Of a stretch of DNA of 40,183 nucleotides, positions 7,027 through 15,402 are shown piece after piece. Source of the DNA: JBDSKH01 sp050245915 (GTDB lineage Bacteria > Actinomycetota > Actinomycetes > Actinomycetales > Microbacteriaceae); NCBI GenBank assembly GCA_050245915.1, contig JBFWWZ010000025.1, forward strand, positions 1 through 40,183, read 5' to 3'. A program made the position numbers and the translations under genes. The notes under the pieces are model-generated. The model did no database searches and was not told where the DNA came from. It worked only from the letters and a program-made list of their open reading frames with translations. Each line of letters starts with the position of its first letter. Positions within the stretch are counted from its first letter, which is position 1.

Positions 7027-8142
7027 ATGAGCGACACCGACGCCGCGCTTCCGGGTAGCCGGACGCCCATCCGCGACCTGCCGAAGATCTCGCTGCACGA
7101 CCATCTGGATGGCGGGCTGCGGCCGCAGACCATCATCGAGCTGGCCGAGCCGCTCGGCATCGACCTGCCCGCGACGGATGCCGGTGCACTGGCCACCTGG
7201 TTCGCCGACCAGTCCGACAGCGGCAGCCTCGTCGAGTACCTGAAGACCTTCGACGTGACGCTGTCCGTGATGCAGACCCGCGAGGGCCTGGTGCGCGTCG
7301 CCCGGGACTTCGTCGAAGATCTGGTGGCGGACGGTGTGGTGTACGGCGAGATCCGCTGGGCGCCCGAGCAGCATCTGACGCGCGGCCTCACCCTCGACGA
7401 GGCCGTCGAGGCGGTGCAGGACGGCCTGGACGAAGCCACCGAGGCCGCCGCTGCCGCCGGCCACGACATCCGGGTGGGCCAGCTGGTCAGCGCGATGCGC
7501 CACCTCGACCGCGGGACGGAGATCGCCGAGCTCGCGCTGCGGCATCGGGACAACGGCGTCGTGGGGTTCGACATCGCGGGGCCGGAGGCCGGGTTCCCGG
7601 CGTCGCGCCAGCGGGAGGCGTTCGACCTGCTCGCGGACAACTGGTTCCCGGCGACCGTGCACGCCGGCGAGGCGGACGGGCTGGAGAGCATCCGCGGCGC
7701 GCTGATCGACGGCCGTGCCCTGCGGCTCGGCCACGGGGTGCGCATCGCCGAAGACATCACCGTCGAGGGCGATGACGACGACGCCCGGTTCGTGACGCTG
7801 GGCAGGCTCGCGCAATGGGTGAAGGACCGCGGCGTGACGCTCGAATGCAGCCCGAGCTCCAACCTGCAGACCGGGGCGTTCGCGGCGTGGGGAGACAGCA
7901 TGGAGGACCACCCGTTCGACATGCTCTACCAGCTGGGGTTCCGGGTGACGGTCAACACCGACAACCGCCTCATGAGCGCGACGTCGCTGACCAAGGAGAT
8001 CGGGATCCTCTCGGACACCTTCGGATACGACATGGATGACGTGCTCGCCTTCCAGTTGAACGCGGCCGAGGCGGCGTTCCTGCCGCTCGAGGACCGCGAG
8101 GCGCTGATCGAGCGCATCGTGACGGGCTTCGGCGCCGGATGA
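7027..8142 (+). CDS. add: Adenosine deaminase
   Basis: Zinc enzyme deaminating adenosine or deoxyadenosine to inosine. It is 371 aa. Zinc and catalytic residues are visible: H24-x-H26 in SLHDHLDGG, H212 and E215 in VHAGEADG, the RLGHGVRI helix, and D312 in VNTDNRLMS. The last motif is TDN rather than the classical TDD, a variant I recall from other actinobacterial deaminases. It follows a gene whose reaction can release adenosine (SAHH), and its product inosine can be split by the PNP (10566-11402) or the hydrolase (4158-5102). The stop overlaps the next ATG (ATGA). Confidence 0.95.
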   Translation: MSDTDAALPGSRTPIRDLPKISLHDHLDGGLRPQTIIELAEPLGIDLPATDAGALATWFADQSDSGSLVEYLKTFDVTLSVMQTREGLVRVARDFVEDLVADGVVYGEIRWAPEQHLTRGLTLDEAVEAVQDGLDEATEAAAAAGHDIRVGQLVSAMRHLDRGTEIAELALRHRDNGVVGFDIAGPEAGFPASRQREAFDLLADNWFPATVHAGEADGLESIRGALIDGRALRLGHGVRIAEDITVEGDDDDARFVTLGRLAQWVKDRGVTLECSPSSNLQTGAFAAWGDSMEDHPFDMLYQLGFRVTVNTDNRLMSATSLTKEIGILSDTFGYDMDDVLAFQLNAAEAAFLPLEDREALIERIVTGFGAG

Positions 8143-8615
8143 TGACGCTGCCTCCGCTGCCGGACGACGGCGTCGAGCTGCACGCGACCGCCGCGGACTG
8201 GCGCGCGGCGGTGCGGCTCGCGGGCGCCACGCTGGCGCGGACCGGCGCAGCGGCCCCGGAGTATGCGGACGAGATGATCCGCATGATCGACGAGCACGGA
8301 CCCTACGTCGTCATCGCGCCGGGCCTCGCGCTCGCGCATGCCCGCCCCGGCCCCGAGGTGCGGGCCGACGGGCTCGCCGTGGTCACCCTGAGCACTCCGG
8401 TCGACTTCGGCCACCCGTACAACGACCCGGTGAGCGTCGTCATCGGACTCGCCGCCGGCTACGCCACGCACCTGTCGGTGGTCGCGGCGCTCGCCAACGT
8501 CTTCAACGATTCGGATGCCGTGGAGCGCCTGGCGGCGGCCTCGTCTGCGGAGGACGTGCGCAGCATCCTGGGCGCCCCGCAGGGCTACCCCAGCGAGCCG
8601 CTGGACGCCGCGTGA
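8139..8615 (+). CDS. PTS EIIA component (mannitol/fructose/ascorbate-type fold)
   Basis: Phosphotransferase EIIA domain protein, 158 aa. The phosphorylatable histidine is H67 in GLALAHARPG. The flanking VVTLSTPVDFGHPYNDPVSV and LAAGYATHLSVVAALANVF segments match EIIA type 2 (PTS_EIIA_2, UlaC/FruA-like). It overlaps add by 4 nt and the EIIB gene by 4 nt, so it is co-translated with adenosine deaminase. No EIIC, HPr or EI gene is in the window. It may serve a distant permease or have a regulatory role. Confidence 0.85.
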   Translation: MMTLPPLPDDGVELHATAADWRAAVRLAGATLARTGAAAPEYADEMIRMIDEHGPYVVIAPGLALAHARPGPEVRADGLAVVTLSTPVDFGHPYNDPVSVVIGLAAGYATHLSVVAALANVFNDSDAVERLAAASSAEDVRSILGAPQGYPSEPLDAA

Positions 8616-8884
8616 AGATCGTCGCGATCTGCGGGGCGGGCATCGGCACGAGCGGCATTCTGAAGGTGAACGCCGAGCGGGTGCTGCAGCGGCTCGGGAT
8701 CGACGCGACCGTCGTCGCGACCGATCTCGACTCGCTCGCGGCCGAGTCGGACGACGCCCAGGTGATCCTCACCAGCCCAGAGTTCCTCACCGCGATCGGC
8801 ACGACCTTCGCCGACGTGATCGTGGTGGAGAACTACTTCGACACCGAGGAGCTGACGGAGAAGCTGCAGCGGTCGCTGGGTTAG
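8612..8884 (+). CDS. PTS EIIB component (ascorbate/lactose-type)
   Basis: Small cytosolic EIIB, 90 aa, starting at GTG 8612 inside the EIIA stop overlap. The phosphocysteine is C7 in ICGAGIGTSG, the P-loop typical of UlaB/GatB-like EIIB. The rest is a short alpha/beta fold ending in ADVIVVENYFDTEELTEKL. Its TAG stop overlaps the TAA stop of the convergent mutase gene by 3 nt, with no room for a separate terminator. Confidence 0.83.
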   Translation: MKIVAICGAGIGTSGILKVNAERVLQRLGIDATVVATDLDSLAAESDDAQVILTSPEFLTAIGTTFADVIVVENYFDTEELTEKLQRSLG

Positions 8885-10569
8885 CCCTCGAGCAGGTCGC
8901 GCATCCCGGCGTCGAGCGCCGCCACCGTCGCCTCAGCGGCCGCGAGACGCTCGGTCGGGGACCCCTCGGTCGACCAGGCGTCGAGGTAGCACTTGAGCTT
9001 CGGCTCCGTGCCGGACGGGCGGATGATGACCCGCCCGCCGTCGAACCGCAGCCGCAGGATGTCGTTCGGCGGGAAGCCGTCGATGCCGGGCAGGAAGTCG
9101 TCCACAGCCTCCACTGCGAGCCCGTTCACCACAGCGGGGGGCGCCGCGCGCAGCCGCTGCATCGTCGCCGGGATGATCGACAGGTCGGCCACGCGGATCG
9201 AGATCTGCGACGACGCGTACCCCCCGAACTGCTCGGCGAAGGAGGCCAGGTGCTCCGCATACGTCATGCCGCGCGCCTTCAGGTCGGCGAACTCCTCCAG
9301 CACGGCGACGGCGGCCGAGATACCGTCTTTGTCGCGCACCTTCTCGGGGTCGACCAGGTAGCCCAGCGCCTCCTCGTAGCCGAACACCAGGCCGGGCGCC
9401 CGCGAGATCCATTTGAAGCCGGTGAGCGTCTCCACCCAGTCGAGACCGGATGCCGCTGCCACGGCACCCAGCGCCGGCGACGACACCAGCGAGCAGGCCA
9501 GCGACCTCCCGGCCGTCGAGCCCGCCGAGACCGCGGCTCTCGCCGCGCGCCAGCCGAGCAGCCACCCCACCTCATTGCCCGACAGCCGGCGCCAGCCGTC
9601 GCCGTCCCTGACCCCCACCGCGACGCGGTCGGCGTCGGGGTCGTTCGCGATGACCAGGTCGGCGTCGACCTCCGCCGCGAGGGCGAGGGCCAGGTCCATG
9701 GCTCCCGGCTCCTCCGGGTTGGGGAACGCGACGCTCGGGAAGTCGGGGTCGGGGTTCGCCTGCTCCCGCACGACATGCATGTCGGGGTAGCCGGCGTCGG
9801 CGAACACCGCGCGCGCCGTCTCGAGCCCGACCCCGTGCATCGGTGTGTACACGTACCGCAGGGTCGCCGCCGGGGCGCCGGCTCGCGCGACGGCGGCCGT
9901 GGCCGCGGTGTAGGCGTCGATCACCTCCTCGTCGGCGGTGGCGTACGCCGTCGAGCGGGGCAGGCCGGCGACCGAGCCGCGGGCGACCTCGAGGATCGCC
10001 GCCTGGATCTCGGCATCGGCGGGCGGCACGATCTGCGACCCCCCGTCGCCGCCGCCGAGGTAGACCTTGTAGCCGTTGTCGGCGGCGGGGTTGTGAGATG
10101 CGGTGACCATGACTCCGGCGGAGGCGCGGAAGAACCGCACGGCGAACGCCAGCACCGGCGTCGGCAGCAGCCGCGGCAGCAGGGTGGCCTGCACTCCGGC
10201 GGCCTGCATCAGCTCGGCGGTGTCGCGGGCGAAGACCGCGGAGTTGTGACGCCCGTCGTAGCCGATCACGACCGTCGGGTTCGGCTCGCGCGTGAGCAGG
10301 AACGCCGCCAGCCCGGCGGCGGCCTGCGAGACCAGCACGCGGTTCATCCGGGTCGGGCCGGCGCCGAGCTCCCCGCGCAGACCCGCCGTGCCGAAGTCGA
10401 GCCGGCCCGCGAACCGGGAGACGAGGTCGGCGACCGCCTCGGGGGCGCCGGTCTCCGCGCGGGCGACCAGTGCATCCAGTTCGGCACGCGTCGCCGGGTC
10501 GGGGTCCTGGGCCATCCAGTCGCGTGCGAGGGCGACCGCGGCGGCGAGCTCGGGCAGGGGAGCGGTCAC
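8881..10569 (-). CDS. Phosphosugar mutase (PGM2-like, probable phosphopentomutase role)
   Basis: Alpha-D-phosphohexomutase superfamily enzyme, 562 aa, GTG start. The phosphoserine loop is TASHNP (S158); the metal loop is NDPDADRVAVG near residue 304. The sugar loop is GYEEALGYLV and the phosphate loop near the C-terminus is RPSGTEPKLKCY. The N-terminal GTAGLRG signature marks the PGM2/PgcA-like subgroup, some members of which act on ribose- and deoxyribose-1-phosphate. The GTG overlaps the PNP stop (GTGA), so it is co-translated with PNP. That supports conversion of ribose-1-phosphate to ribose-5-phosphate, a role otherwise served by DeoB, which is not in this window. A phosphoglucomutase or phosphomannomutase activity cannot be excluded. 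Confidence 0.88.
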   Translation of the reverse strand: MTAPLPELAAAVALARDWMAQDPDPATRAELDALVARAETGAPEAVADLVSRFAGRLDFGTAGLRGELGAGPTRMNRVLVSQAAAGLAAFLLTREPNPTVVIGYDGRHNSAVFARDTAELMQAAGVQATLLPRLLPTPVLAFAVRFFRASAGVMVTASHNPAADNGYKVYLGGGDGGSQIVPPADAEIQAAILEVARGSVAGLPRSTAYATADEEVIDAYTAATAAVARAGAPAATLRYVYTPMHGVGLETARAVFADAGYPDMHVVREQANPDPDFPSVAFPNPEEPGAMDLALALAAEVDADLVIANDPDADRVAVGVRDGDGWRRLSGNEVGWLLGWRAARAAVSAGSTAGRSLACSLVSSPALGAVAAASGLDWVETLTGFKWISRAPGLVFGYEEALGYLVDPEKVRDKDGISAAVAVLEEFADLKARGMTYAEHLASFAEQFGGYASSQISIRVADLSIIPATMQRLRAAPPAVVNGLAVEAVDDFLPGIDGFPPNDILRLRFDGGRVIIRPSGTEPKLKCYLDAWSTEGSPTERLAAAEATVAALDAGMRDLLEG

Positions 10570-11402
10570 AGCTTCTCCACGATGCGGGCCAGGAGGCCGC
10601 CGAGCACCGCCTCTGCATCCTTGCCGGCCTGGATCACCTCGGCGTGCGACAGCTTCTCTTTCGAGATGCCCGCCGCGAGGTTCGTGATCAGCGACATGCC
10701 GAGGATCTCCATGCCCGCCTCCCGGGCGGCGATCGCCTCCAGCGCCGTCGACATGCCCACGATGTGGCCGCCGATGGTCTTCGCCATCTGCACCTCGGCG
10801 GGGGTCTCGTAGTGCGGCCCGCGGAACTGCACGTACACGCCCTCGTCGAGCTCGGGGTCGACGGTGCGCGCCAGATCGCGCAGCCGCCGCGAATAGAGGT
10901 CGGTCAGGTCGATGAAGGTCGCCCCCTCGAGCGGCGACGCGGCCGTCAGGTTGATGTGATCGCTGATCAGCGTCGGATGCCCGGGACGCCAGGTGTCGCG
11001 GATGCCTCCGGCGCCGTTCGTCAGGATCATCGTGGTCGCACCCGCGGCCGCCGCCGTGCGCACCGAGTGCACGACCCGCCGCACGCCGTGCCCCTCGTAG
11101 AAGTGCGTCCGGGCCCCGATCACGAGCGCCCGCTTACCGCTCGGCAACAGGATGCTGCGCAGGGTCCCCGAATGCCCCACCACCTTCGAGGCGGTGAACC
11201 CCACGATCTCGGTCGCGGGCACGGTGGCCGTGGTCTCGCCCATCGCCTCCGCCGCCTGGCCCCAGCCGGAGCCGAGCGTCAGCGCGATGTCGTGCTTCGC
11301 GACGCCGGTCGCCTCCGCCAGCTGCGCCGCCGCCTGCTTCGCGATCTCGAACGGATCGGCAGCGGGGTCGTCGAGGGGGTTCTGCTCAGGCGTCGTTGAC
11401 AT
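10566..11402 (-). CDS. punA: Purine nucleoside phosphorylase (trimeric, PunA type)
   Basis: Cleaves inosine, guanosine and deoxy forms with phosphate to base plus (deoxy)ribose-1-phosphate. It is 278 aa, typical of the trimeric class. Motifs: TLGSGWG (phosphate), VGHSGTL, ARTHFYEGH, TNGAGGI, QFRGPHYETPAE, VGMSTALEAIAAREAGM, and SLITNLAAGI in the base site. A TAGACT -10 lies 6 nt upstream of the ATG. It heads the PNP-mutase operon and is divergent from the LpdA-like gene. Confidence 0.95.
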   Translation of the reverse strand: MSTTPEQNPLDDPAADPFEIAKQAAAQLAEATGVAKHDIALTLGSGWGQAAEAMGETTATVPATEIVGFTASKVVGHSGTLRSILLPSGKRALVIGARTHFYEGHGVRRVVHSVRTAAAAGATTMILTNGAGGIRDTWRPGHPTLISDHINLTAASPLEGATFIDLTDLYSRRLRDLARTVDPELDEGVYVQFRGPHYETPAEVQMAKTIGGHIVGMSTALEAIAAREAGMEILGMSLITNLAAGISKEKLSHAEVIQAGKDAEAVLGGLLARIVEKL

Positions 11403-11408
11403 CCCGTC

Positions 11409-11414
11409 AGTCTA
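11409..11414 (-). promoter_or_regulatory. -10 box of punA (leaderless)
   Basis: TAGACT on the minus strand, 6 nt before ATG 11402; no Shine-Dalgarno in between. The 76-bp gap to the divergent LpdA-like gene also holds GAGAAT (11467-11472), 6 nt before ATG 11479, as a weaker candidate -10 for that gene. Confidence 0.55.
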
Positions 11415-11478
11415 TTTCGGGTGGCCCGACCGCACAGCGGCGTCAGCGGGCCGTGCTCAAACGCGCGAGAATATCGGC

Positions 11479-12915
11479 ATGGCCTACGAGTTCGAACGCA
11501 CCCAGCGCATCGCGGTGCTCGGCGGCGGACCCGGAGGCTACGAAGCCGCGCTGACCGGCGCCCAGCTCGGCGCCGACGTGACCCTGGTCGAGCGTGCCGG
11601 TGTGGGCGGATCCGCAGTGCTCACCGACGTCGTCCCGTCGAAGACCCTCATCGCGACCGCCGAGGCTGCGATGTCGGTGGGGGAGGCCGCCGACCTCGGC
11701 GTGCAGTTCTTCACCCGCAACGACGCCGGACGTGCCGTACGCCCCGAGGTCGCGGTCAACCTGCGTGCCGTCAACCACCGGCTGCTGATGCTCGCCCGGC
11801 AGCAGTCCGAAGACATGAAGGCCCAGCTGGTGCGCGCCGGCGTGCGCATCGTCACCGGGAACGGCCGCCTCGACGGCCCCAACCGCATCGTGGTGTCCAC
11901 GGGCAAAGGCAAGTCCCGCACCGACTTCGACGAGATCGACGCCGACACGCTGGTGGTGTCCGTGGGAGCCAGCCCCCGCATCCTGCCCACCGCGAAGCCC
12001 GACGGCAAGCGCATCTTCACCTGGACCCAGCTGTACGACCTCGACGAGGTGCCCGAGCACATGATCGTCGTCGGCTCCGGTGTCACCGGTGCCGAGTTCG
12101 CGTCCGCGTACCTGGCGCTCGGGTCGAAGGTCACCCTGGTGTCGTCGCGCGAGCAGGTGCTGCCGGGGGAGGACGCCGACGCGGCGCAGCTCGTCGGCGA
12201 CGTGTTCATCCGCAACGGCATGCAGGTGCTCAACAAGAGCCGCGCCCAGTCGGTGGAACGTCAGGGCGACGGGGTGCTGGTCACCCTGGCAGACGGCCGC
12301 ACCGTCGAGGGCTCGCATGCGCTGATGGCGGTCGGCTCCGTACCCAACACGGCGGGCATCGGGCTCGAGGAGGCCGGGGTGCAGCTGGCGGAGTCCGGCC
12401 ACATCCGCGTCAACCGGGTCGCGCGCACGTCGATGCCGTCGATCTACGCGGCCGGGGACTGCAGCGACTTCCTGCCGCTGGCATCCGTCGCGTCGATGCA
12501 GGGACGCACCGCCGTCTTCCACGCGCTCGGAGACGCCGTGCAGCCGACCGAGCTGCGCAACGTCACGTCGAACATCTTCACGCAGCCGGAGGTCGCGACG
12601 GTCGGCTGGTCGCAGAAGCAGATCGAGGACGGGATCGCGCAGGGCGAGATCTACAAGCTCCCTCTGGCCTCCAACCCGCGCGCCAAGATGATCGGGCTGA
12701 AAGACGGGTTCGTGAAGATCTTCGCCCGCACCGGCTCCGGCACGGTGATCGGCGGTGTCGTGGTGGCGCCGAAAGCCTCCGACCTGATCCTGCCGATCGC
12801 GCTCGCGGTCGAACACCGCCTCACCGTCGATCAGCTCGCCCGAGCCTTCTCGGTCTACCCGTCGCTGTCGGGCTCGATCACCGATGCGGCGCGCGCGATG
12901 CACATCGTCGGCTGA
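11479..12915 (+). CDS. LpdA-type NAD(P)H quinone oxidoreductase, flavoprotein without redox cysteines
   Basis: FAD-dependent pyridine nucleotide-disulfide oxidoreductase family, 478 aa. The N-terminal FAD site is VLGGGPGGYEAALTGAQLGA. The position that holds CxxxxC in lipoamide dehydrogenase reads GVGGSAVLTDVVPSK, with no cysteine pair. The NAD(P) site is VVGSGVTGAEFASAYLALG and the second FAD loop is YAAGDCSDFLPLAS. The C-terminus has VYPSLSGSITDAAR in place of the catalytic His-Glu. This pattern matches mycobacterial LpdA (Rv3303c), a quinone reductase, rather than a true dihydrolipoamide dehydrogenase. ATG 11479 is chosen because MAYEFERTQR leads directly into the FAD fold. It converges with the carboxylase alpha chain with only 2 bp between stops. 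Confidence 0.9.
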   Translation: MAYEFERTQRIAVLGGGPGGYEAALTGAQLGADVTLVERAGVGGSAVLTDVVPSKTLIATAEAAMSVGEAADLGVQFFTRNDAGRAVRPEVAVNLRAVNHRLLMLARQQSEDMKAQLVRAGVRIVTGNGRLDGPNRIVVSTGKGKSRTDFDEIDADTLVVSVGASPRILPTAKPDGKRIFTWTQLYDLDEVPEHMIVVGSGVTGAEFASAYLALGSKVTLVSSREQVLPGEDADAAQLVGDVFIRNGMQVLNKSRAQSVERQGDGVLVTLADGRTVEGSHALMAVGSVPNTAGIGLEEAGVQLAESGHIRVNRVARTSMPSIYAAGDCSDFLPLASVASMQGRTAVFHALGDAVQPTELRNVTSNIFTQPEVATVGWSQKQIEDGIAQGEIYKLPLASNPRAKMIGLKDGFVKIFARTGSGTVIGGVVVAPKASDLILPIALAVEHRLTVDQLARAFSVYPSLSGSITDAARAMHIVG

Positions 12916-12917
12916 GG

Positions 12918-14678
12918 CTAGTCCTCGATCGCCAGCAGCAGGTGCCCGGCCGACACGGTCGCGCCGACCGTCGCATCGATCTTCGCGATCGTGCCGTCGC
13001 GGTGCGCGGTCAGCGGCTGCTCCATCTTCATCGCCTCGAGCACGACGATCAGGTCGCCCTTCACCACCTTGTCGCCTTCGCTGACCGCGACCTTCACGAT
13101 CGTGGCCTGCATCGGGCTCTTCACCGCGTTTCCGGAGGCGGCGACGGCGACCCCGCCGCCACCGCGACGCCGCGGGGCGGGAGCGTTCGACACCGCGCCG
13201 GTCGACGGCAGCAGCTTCGCCGGGATCGACACCGCGATGCGCTTGCCGTCCACCTCGACGACCACGTCGTTGCGCTTCTCGGCGGGACCCGACTCGGGCA
13301 GCATCCCGCCCCACGGCTCGAGGTCGTTCACGAACTCGGTCTCGATCCAGCGGGTGTAGACGCCGAAGTGACCGTCGGCGGCGACGAACGCCGGCTCGCG
13401 CACCACCTTGCGGTGGAACGGCAGCACGGTCGGCAGCCCCGCCACCTCGAACTCGTCGAGTGCGCGACGTGCCCGTTCGAGAGCGTCGGCGCGGTTCGAG
13501 CCGGTGACGATGAGCTTGGCGAGGAGCGAGTCGAAGGCGCCCGAGATGACGTCGCCGGTCGTGACACCGGAGTCGACACGGACGCCCGGCCCGCCGGGGA
13601 AGCGCAGCACGTTCACCGGGCCGGGCATCGGCAGGAAGTTGCGCCCCGGGTCTTCGCCGTTGATGCGGAACTCGATCGAGTGGCCGTGGCTCTCGGGGTC
13701 GTCGTAGTCGAGGGTGCCGCCCTCGGCGATGCGGAACTGCTCGCGCACCAGGTCGATGCCGGTGACCTCCTCCGACACCGGGTGCTCCACCTGGAGCCGG
13801 GTGTTCACCTCGAGGAACGACACGGTGCCGTCTTTGCCGATGAGGAACTCGCAGGTGCCCGCGCCGAGGTATCCGACCTCTTTCAGGATCGCCTTGGATG
13901 CCTCGTACAACTGGGTGCGCTGGTCGTCGGTGAGGAACGGGGCAGGCGCTTCCTCGACGAGCTTCTGGTTGCGGCGCTGCAGCGAGCAGTCGCGGGTCGA
14001 GATGACCACCACGTTGCCGGCGGAGTCGGCGAGGCACTGCGTCTCGACGTGGCGCGGCTCGTCGAGGTACTTCTCGACGAAGCACTCGCCACGGCCGAAG
14101 GCGGCGATCGCCTCGCGGGTCGCGGACTCGAACGCCTCGGTGACCTCGTCCCGGGTGCGCACCACCTTGATGCCCCGCCCGCCGCCGCCGTAGGCGGCCT
14201 TGATCGCGACGGGAAGCCCGACCTCGTCGACGAAGCGCAGTACCTCGGCGGCGTCGGCGACCGGGTTCAGGGTGCCGGGAGCGAGCGGTGCGCCCACCTT
14301 CTCGGCGACGTGACGCGCCGACACCTTGTCGCCGAGCCGCTCGATGGCGTCGGGCGACGGCCCGATCCAGATGAGCCCCGCCCCGATGACGGCGCGGGCG
14401 AAGTCGGCGTTCTCGGCGAGGAATCCGTAGCCGGGGTGCACGGCGTCGGCACCGGAGCGGCGGGCGACGGAGAGCAGCTTGTCGATCACCAGGTAGGTCT
14501 CGGCGCTCGTGGTGCCGTCGAGCGCGTAGGCCTCGTCGGCCAGCTTGACGTGCCGCGCATCCCGGTCCTGGTCGGCGTAGACGGCGACGGATCCGATGCC
14601 GGAGTCACGTGCGGCGCGGATGACACGCACCGCGATCTCTCCCCGATTGGCGATCAGAACCTTGGTGATACGAGCCAT
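12918..14678 (-). CDS. accA3: Acyl-CoA carboxylase alpha chain: biotin carboxylase plus biotin carrier
   Basis: Carboxylates its own biotin using ATP and bicarbonate, then supplies carboxybiotin to a beta subunit for acetyl- or propionyl-CoA carboxylation. It is 586 aa. Domain order: biotin carboxylase N-domain (KVLIANRGEIAVRV), ATP-grasp (KAAYGGGGRGIKVV; EKYLDEPRHVE; FLEVNTRLQVEHPVSE), C-domain, and a biotinyl domain with VLEAMKMEQ (K551, 35 residues from the end). ATG 14678 is preferred over GTG 14684 because TAGGCT ends 8 nt before the ATG, giving a leaderless start. The beta (20309-21904) and epsilon (20106-20312) chains and the biotin ligase (22731-23489) are encoded 6-8 kb away. Confidence 0.95.
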   Translation of the reverse strand: MARITKVLIANRGEIAVRVIRAARDSGIGSVAVYADQDRDARHVKLADEAYALDGTTSAETYLVIDKLLSVARRSGADAVHPGYGFLAENADFARAVIGAGLIWIGPSPDAIERLGDKVSARHVAEKVGAPLAPGTLNPVADAAEVLRFVDEVGLPVAIKAAYGGGGRGIKVVRTRDEVTEAFESATREAIAAFGRGECFVEKYLDEPRHVETQCLADSAGNVVVISTRDCSLQRRNQKLVEEAPAPFLTDDQRTQLYEASKAILKEVGYLGAGTCEFLIGKDGTVSFLEVNTRLQVEHPVSEEVTGIDLVREQFRIAEGGTLDYDDPESHGHSIEFRINGEDPGRNFLPMPGPVNVLRFPGGPGVRVDSGVTTGDVISGAFDSLLAKLIVTGSNRADALERARRALDEFEVAGLPTVLPFHRKVVREPAFVAADGHFGVYTRWIETEFVNDLEPWGGMLPESGPAEKRNDVVVEVDGKRIAVSIPAKLLPSTGAVSNAPAPRRRGGGGVAVAASGNAVKSPMQATIVKVAVSEGDKVVKGDLIVVLEAMKMEQPLTAHRDGTIAKIDATVGATVSAGHLLLAIED

Positions 14679-14686
14679 AGTCACCC

Positions 14687-14692
14687 AGCCTA
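14687..14692 (-). promoter_or_regulatory. -10 box of the carboxylase alpha gene (leaderless)
   Basis: TAGGCT on the minus strand, 8 nt before ATG 14678. It sits in the 82-bp gap behind the Maf gene. That gap also holds a 7-bp inverted repeat, CCTACAG (14725-14731) and CTGTAGG (14748-14754), which could act as a weak terminator after maf. Confidence 0.55.
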
Positions 14693-14760
14693 GGGTGTGG
14701 CGGGTGGCCCGCCCTTGTCGAGCCCCTACAGATCAGGATGCGAACCGCTGTAGGCGGTCG

Positions 14761-15378
14761 CTAGCGGTTCCAGAGGTCGGGCCACGCGATCCCGAGCTCG
14801 CGCACGAGCCGCCGGAGCAGGGGCACGCTCAGCCCCACGACCGCGTGCGGGTCGCCCACCACACCGGTGATGAAGCCCGCGCCCTTCGCGTCGATGGTGA
14901 ACGCGCCCGCGACCTCGAGCGGCTCGCCGGTGGCGATGTAGGCGTCGATCTCGTCGTCGGCGATGTCGTCGGCGAACCGTACCTCGGCCGCCGCCACCCC
15001 TCCGACGGCGCGGCCGATGATGCCGCCGCGCGCGTCGATCAGCCAGTGCCCCGAGTGCAGGATGCCGCTGCGGCCCCGCTGGGCACGCCAGCGTTCGCGC
15101 GCCACCTCGGGCAGGTGGGGCTTGCCGTACACCCGCCCGTCGAGCTCGAACGCGGAGTCGCCGCCGAGGATCAGCCCGTCGAACGCGGCACCCGATTCCG
15201 CGACCGCCTCGGCTTTGAGCCGCGCGAGCAGCTGCACGGTCTCCGCGGCGGTGAGCGGTCCGGCGCCCGCGATCGCGGCATCCTCGTCGACATGCGACGG
15301 GATCGCGTCGGGTTCGATGCCGACCGCCCGCAGCGTCGCGAGGCGCGCGGGCGAGGTGGAGGCCAGGTACAGCCGCAC
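14761..15378 (-). CDS. maf: Maf family nucleoside triphosphate pyrophosphatase
   Basis: Maf/HAM1-like house-cleaning pyrophosphatase acting on non-canonical or modified NTPs, 205 aa. The N-terminus RLYLASTSPARLATLRAVGI matches the family start, then HVDEDAAI, LARLKAEAVA, and GGDSAFELDGRVYGKP with the metal-binding D. GTG 15378 is the start: AGGAGG lies 4 nt upstream. It is divergent from the RNA methyltransferase gene, 24 bp away, so this SD overlaps the start of the other gene's TAAGCT -10. Confidence 0.92.
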   Translation of the reverse strand: MRLYLASTSPARLATLRAVGIEPDAIPSHVDEDAAIAGAGPLTAAETVQLLARLKAEAVAESGAAFDGLILGGDSAFELDGRVYGKPHLPEVARERWRAQRGRSGILHSGHWLIDARGGIIGRAVGGVAAAEVRFADDIADDEIDAYIATGEPLEVAGAFTIDAKGAGFITGVVGDPHAVVGLSVPLLRRLVRELGIAWPDLWNR

Positions 15379-15387
15379 GCCGCCTCC

Positions 15388-15393
15388 TAAGCT
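15388..15393 (+). promoter_or_regulatory. -10 box of the RNA methyltransferase gene
   Basis: TAAGCT ends 9 nt before ATG 15403, compatible with a leaderless start. On the opposite strand its first bases are part of the maf ribosome binding site. Confidence 0.45.
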
Positions 15394-15402
15394 CGGTGAC
15401 TG

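Noticed and set aside
11479..12915. Dihydrolipoamide dehydrogenase annotation
   Set aside because: The redox-active cysteine pair and the C-terminal catalytic His-Glu are missing, so the LpdA-type quinone reductase assignment is better.
14679..14684. GTG 14684 as start of the carboxylase alpha chain
   Set aside because: Only 2 nt separate it from the TAGGCT -10, so it would not be in the transcript; ATG 14678 fits.
11421..14693. Very long plus-strand open frame (about 1,090 codons) across lpdA and antisense to the carboxylase alpha chain
   Set aside because: Low-complexity basic translation and no domains; the carboxylase and LpdA reading frames have strong motifs instead.
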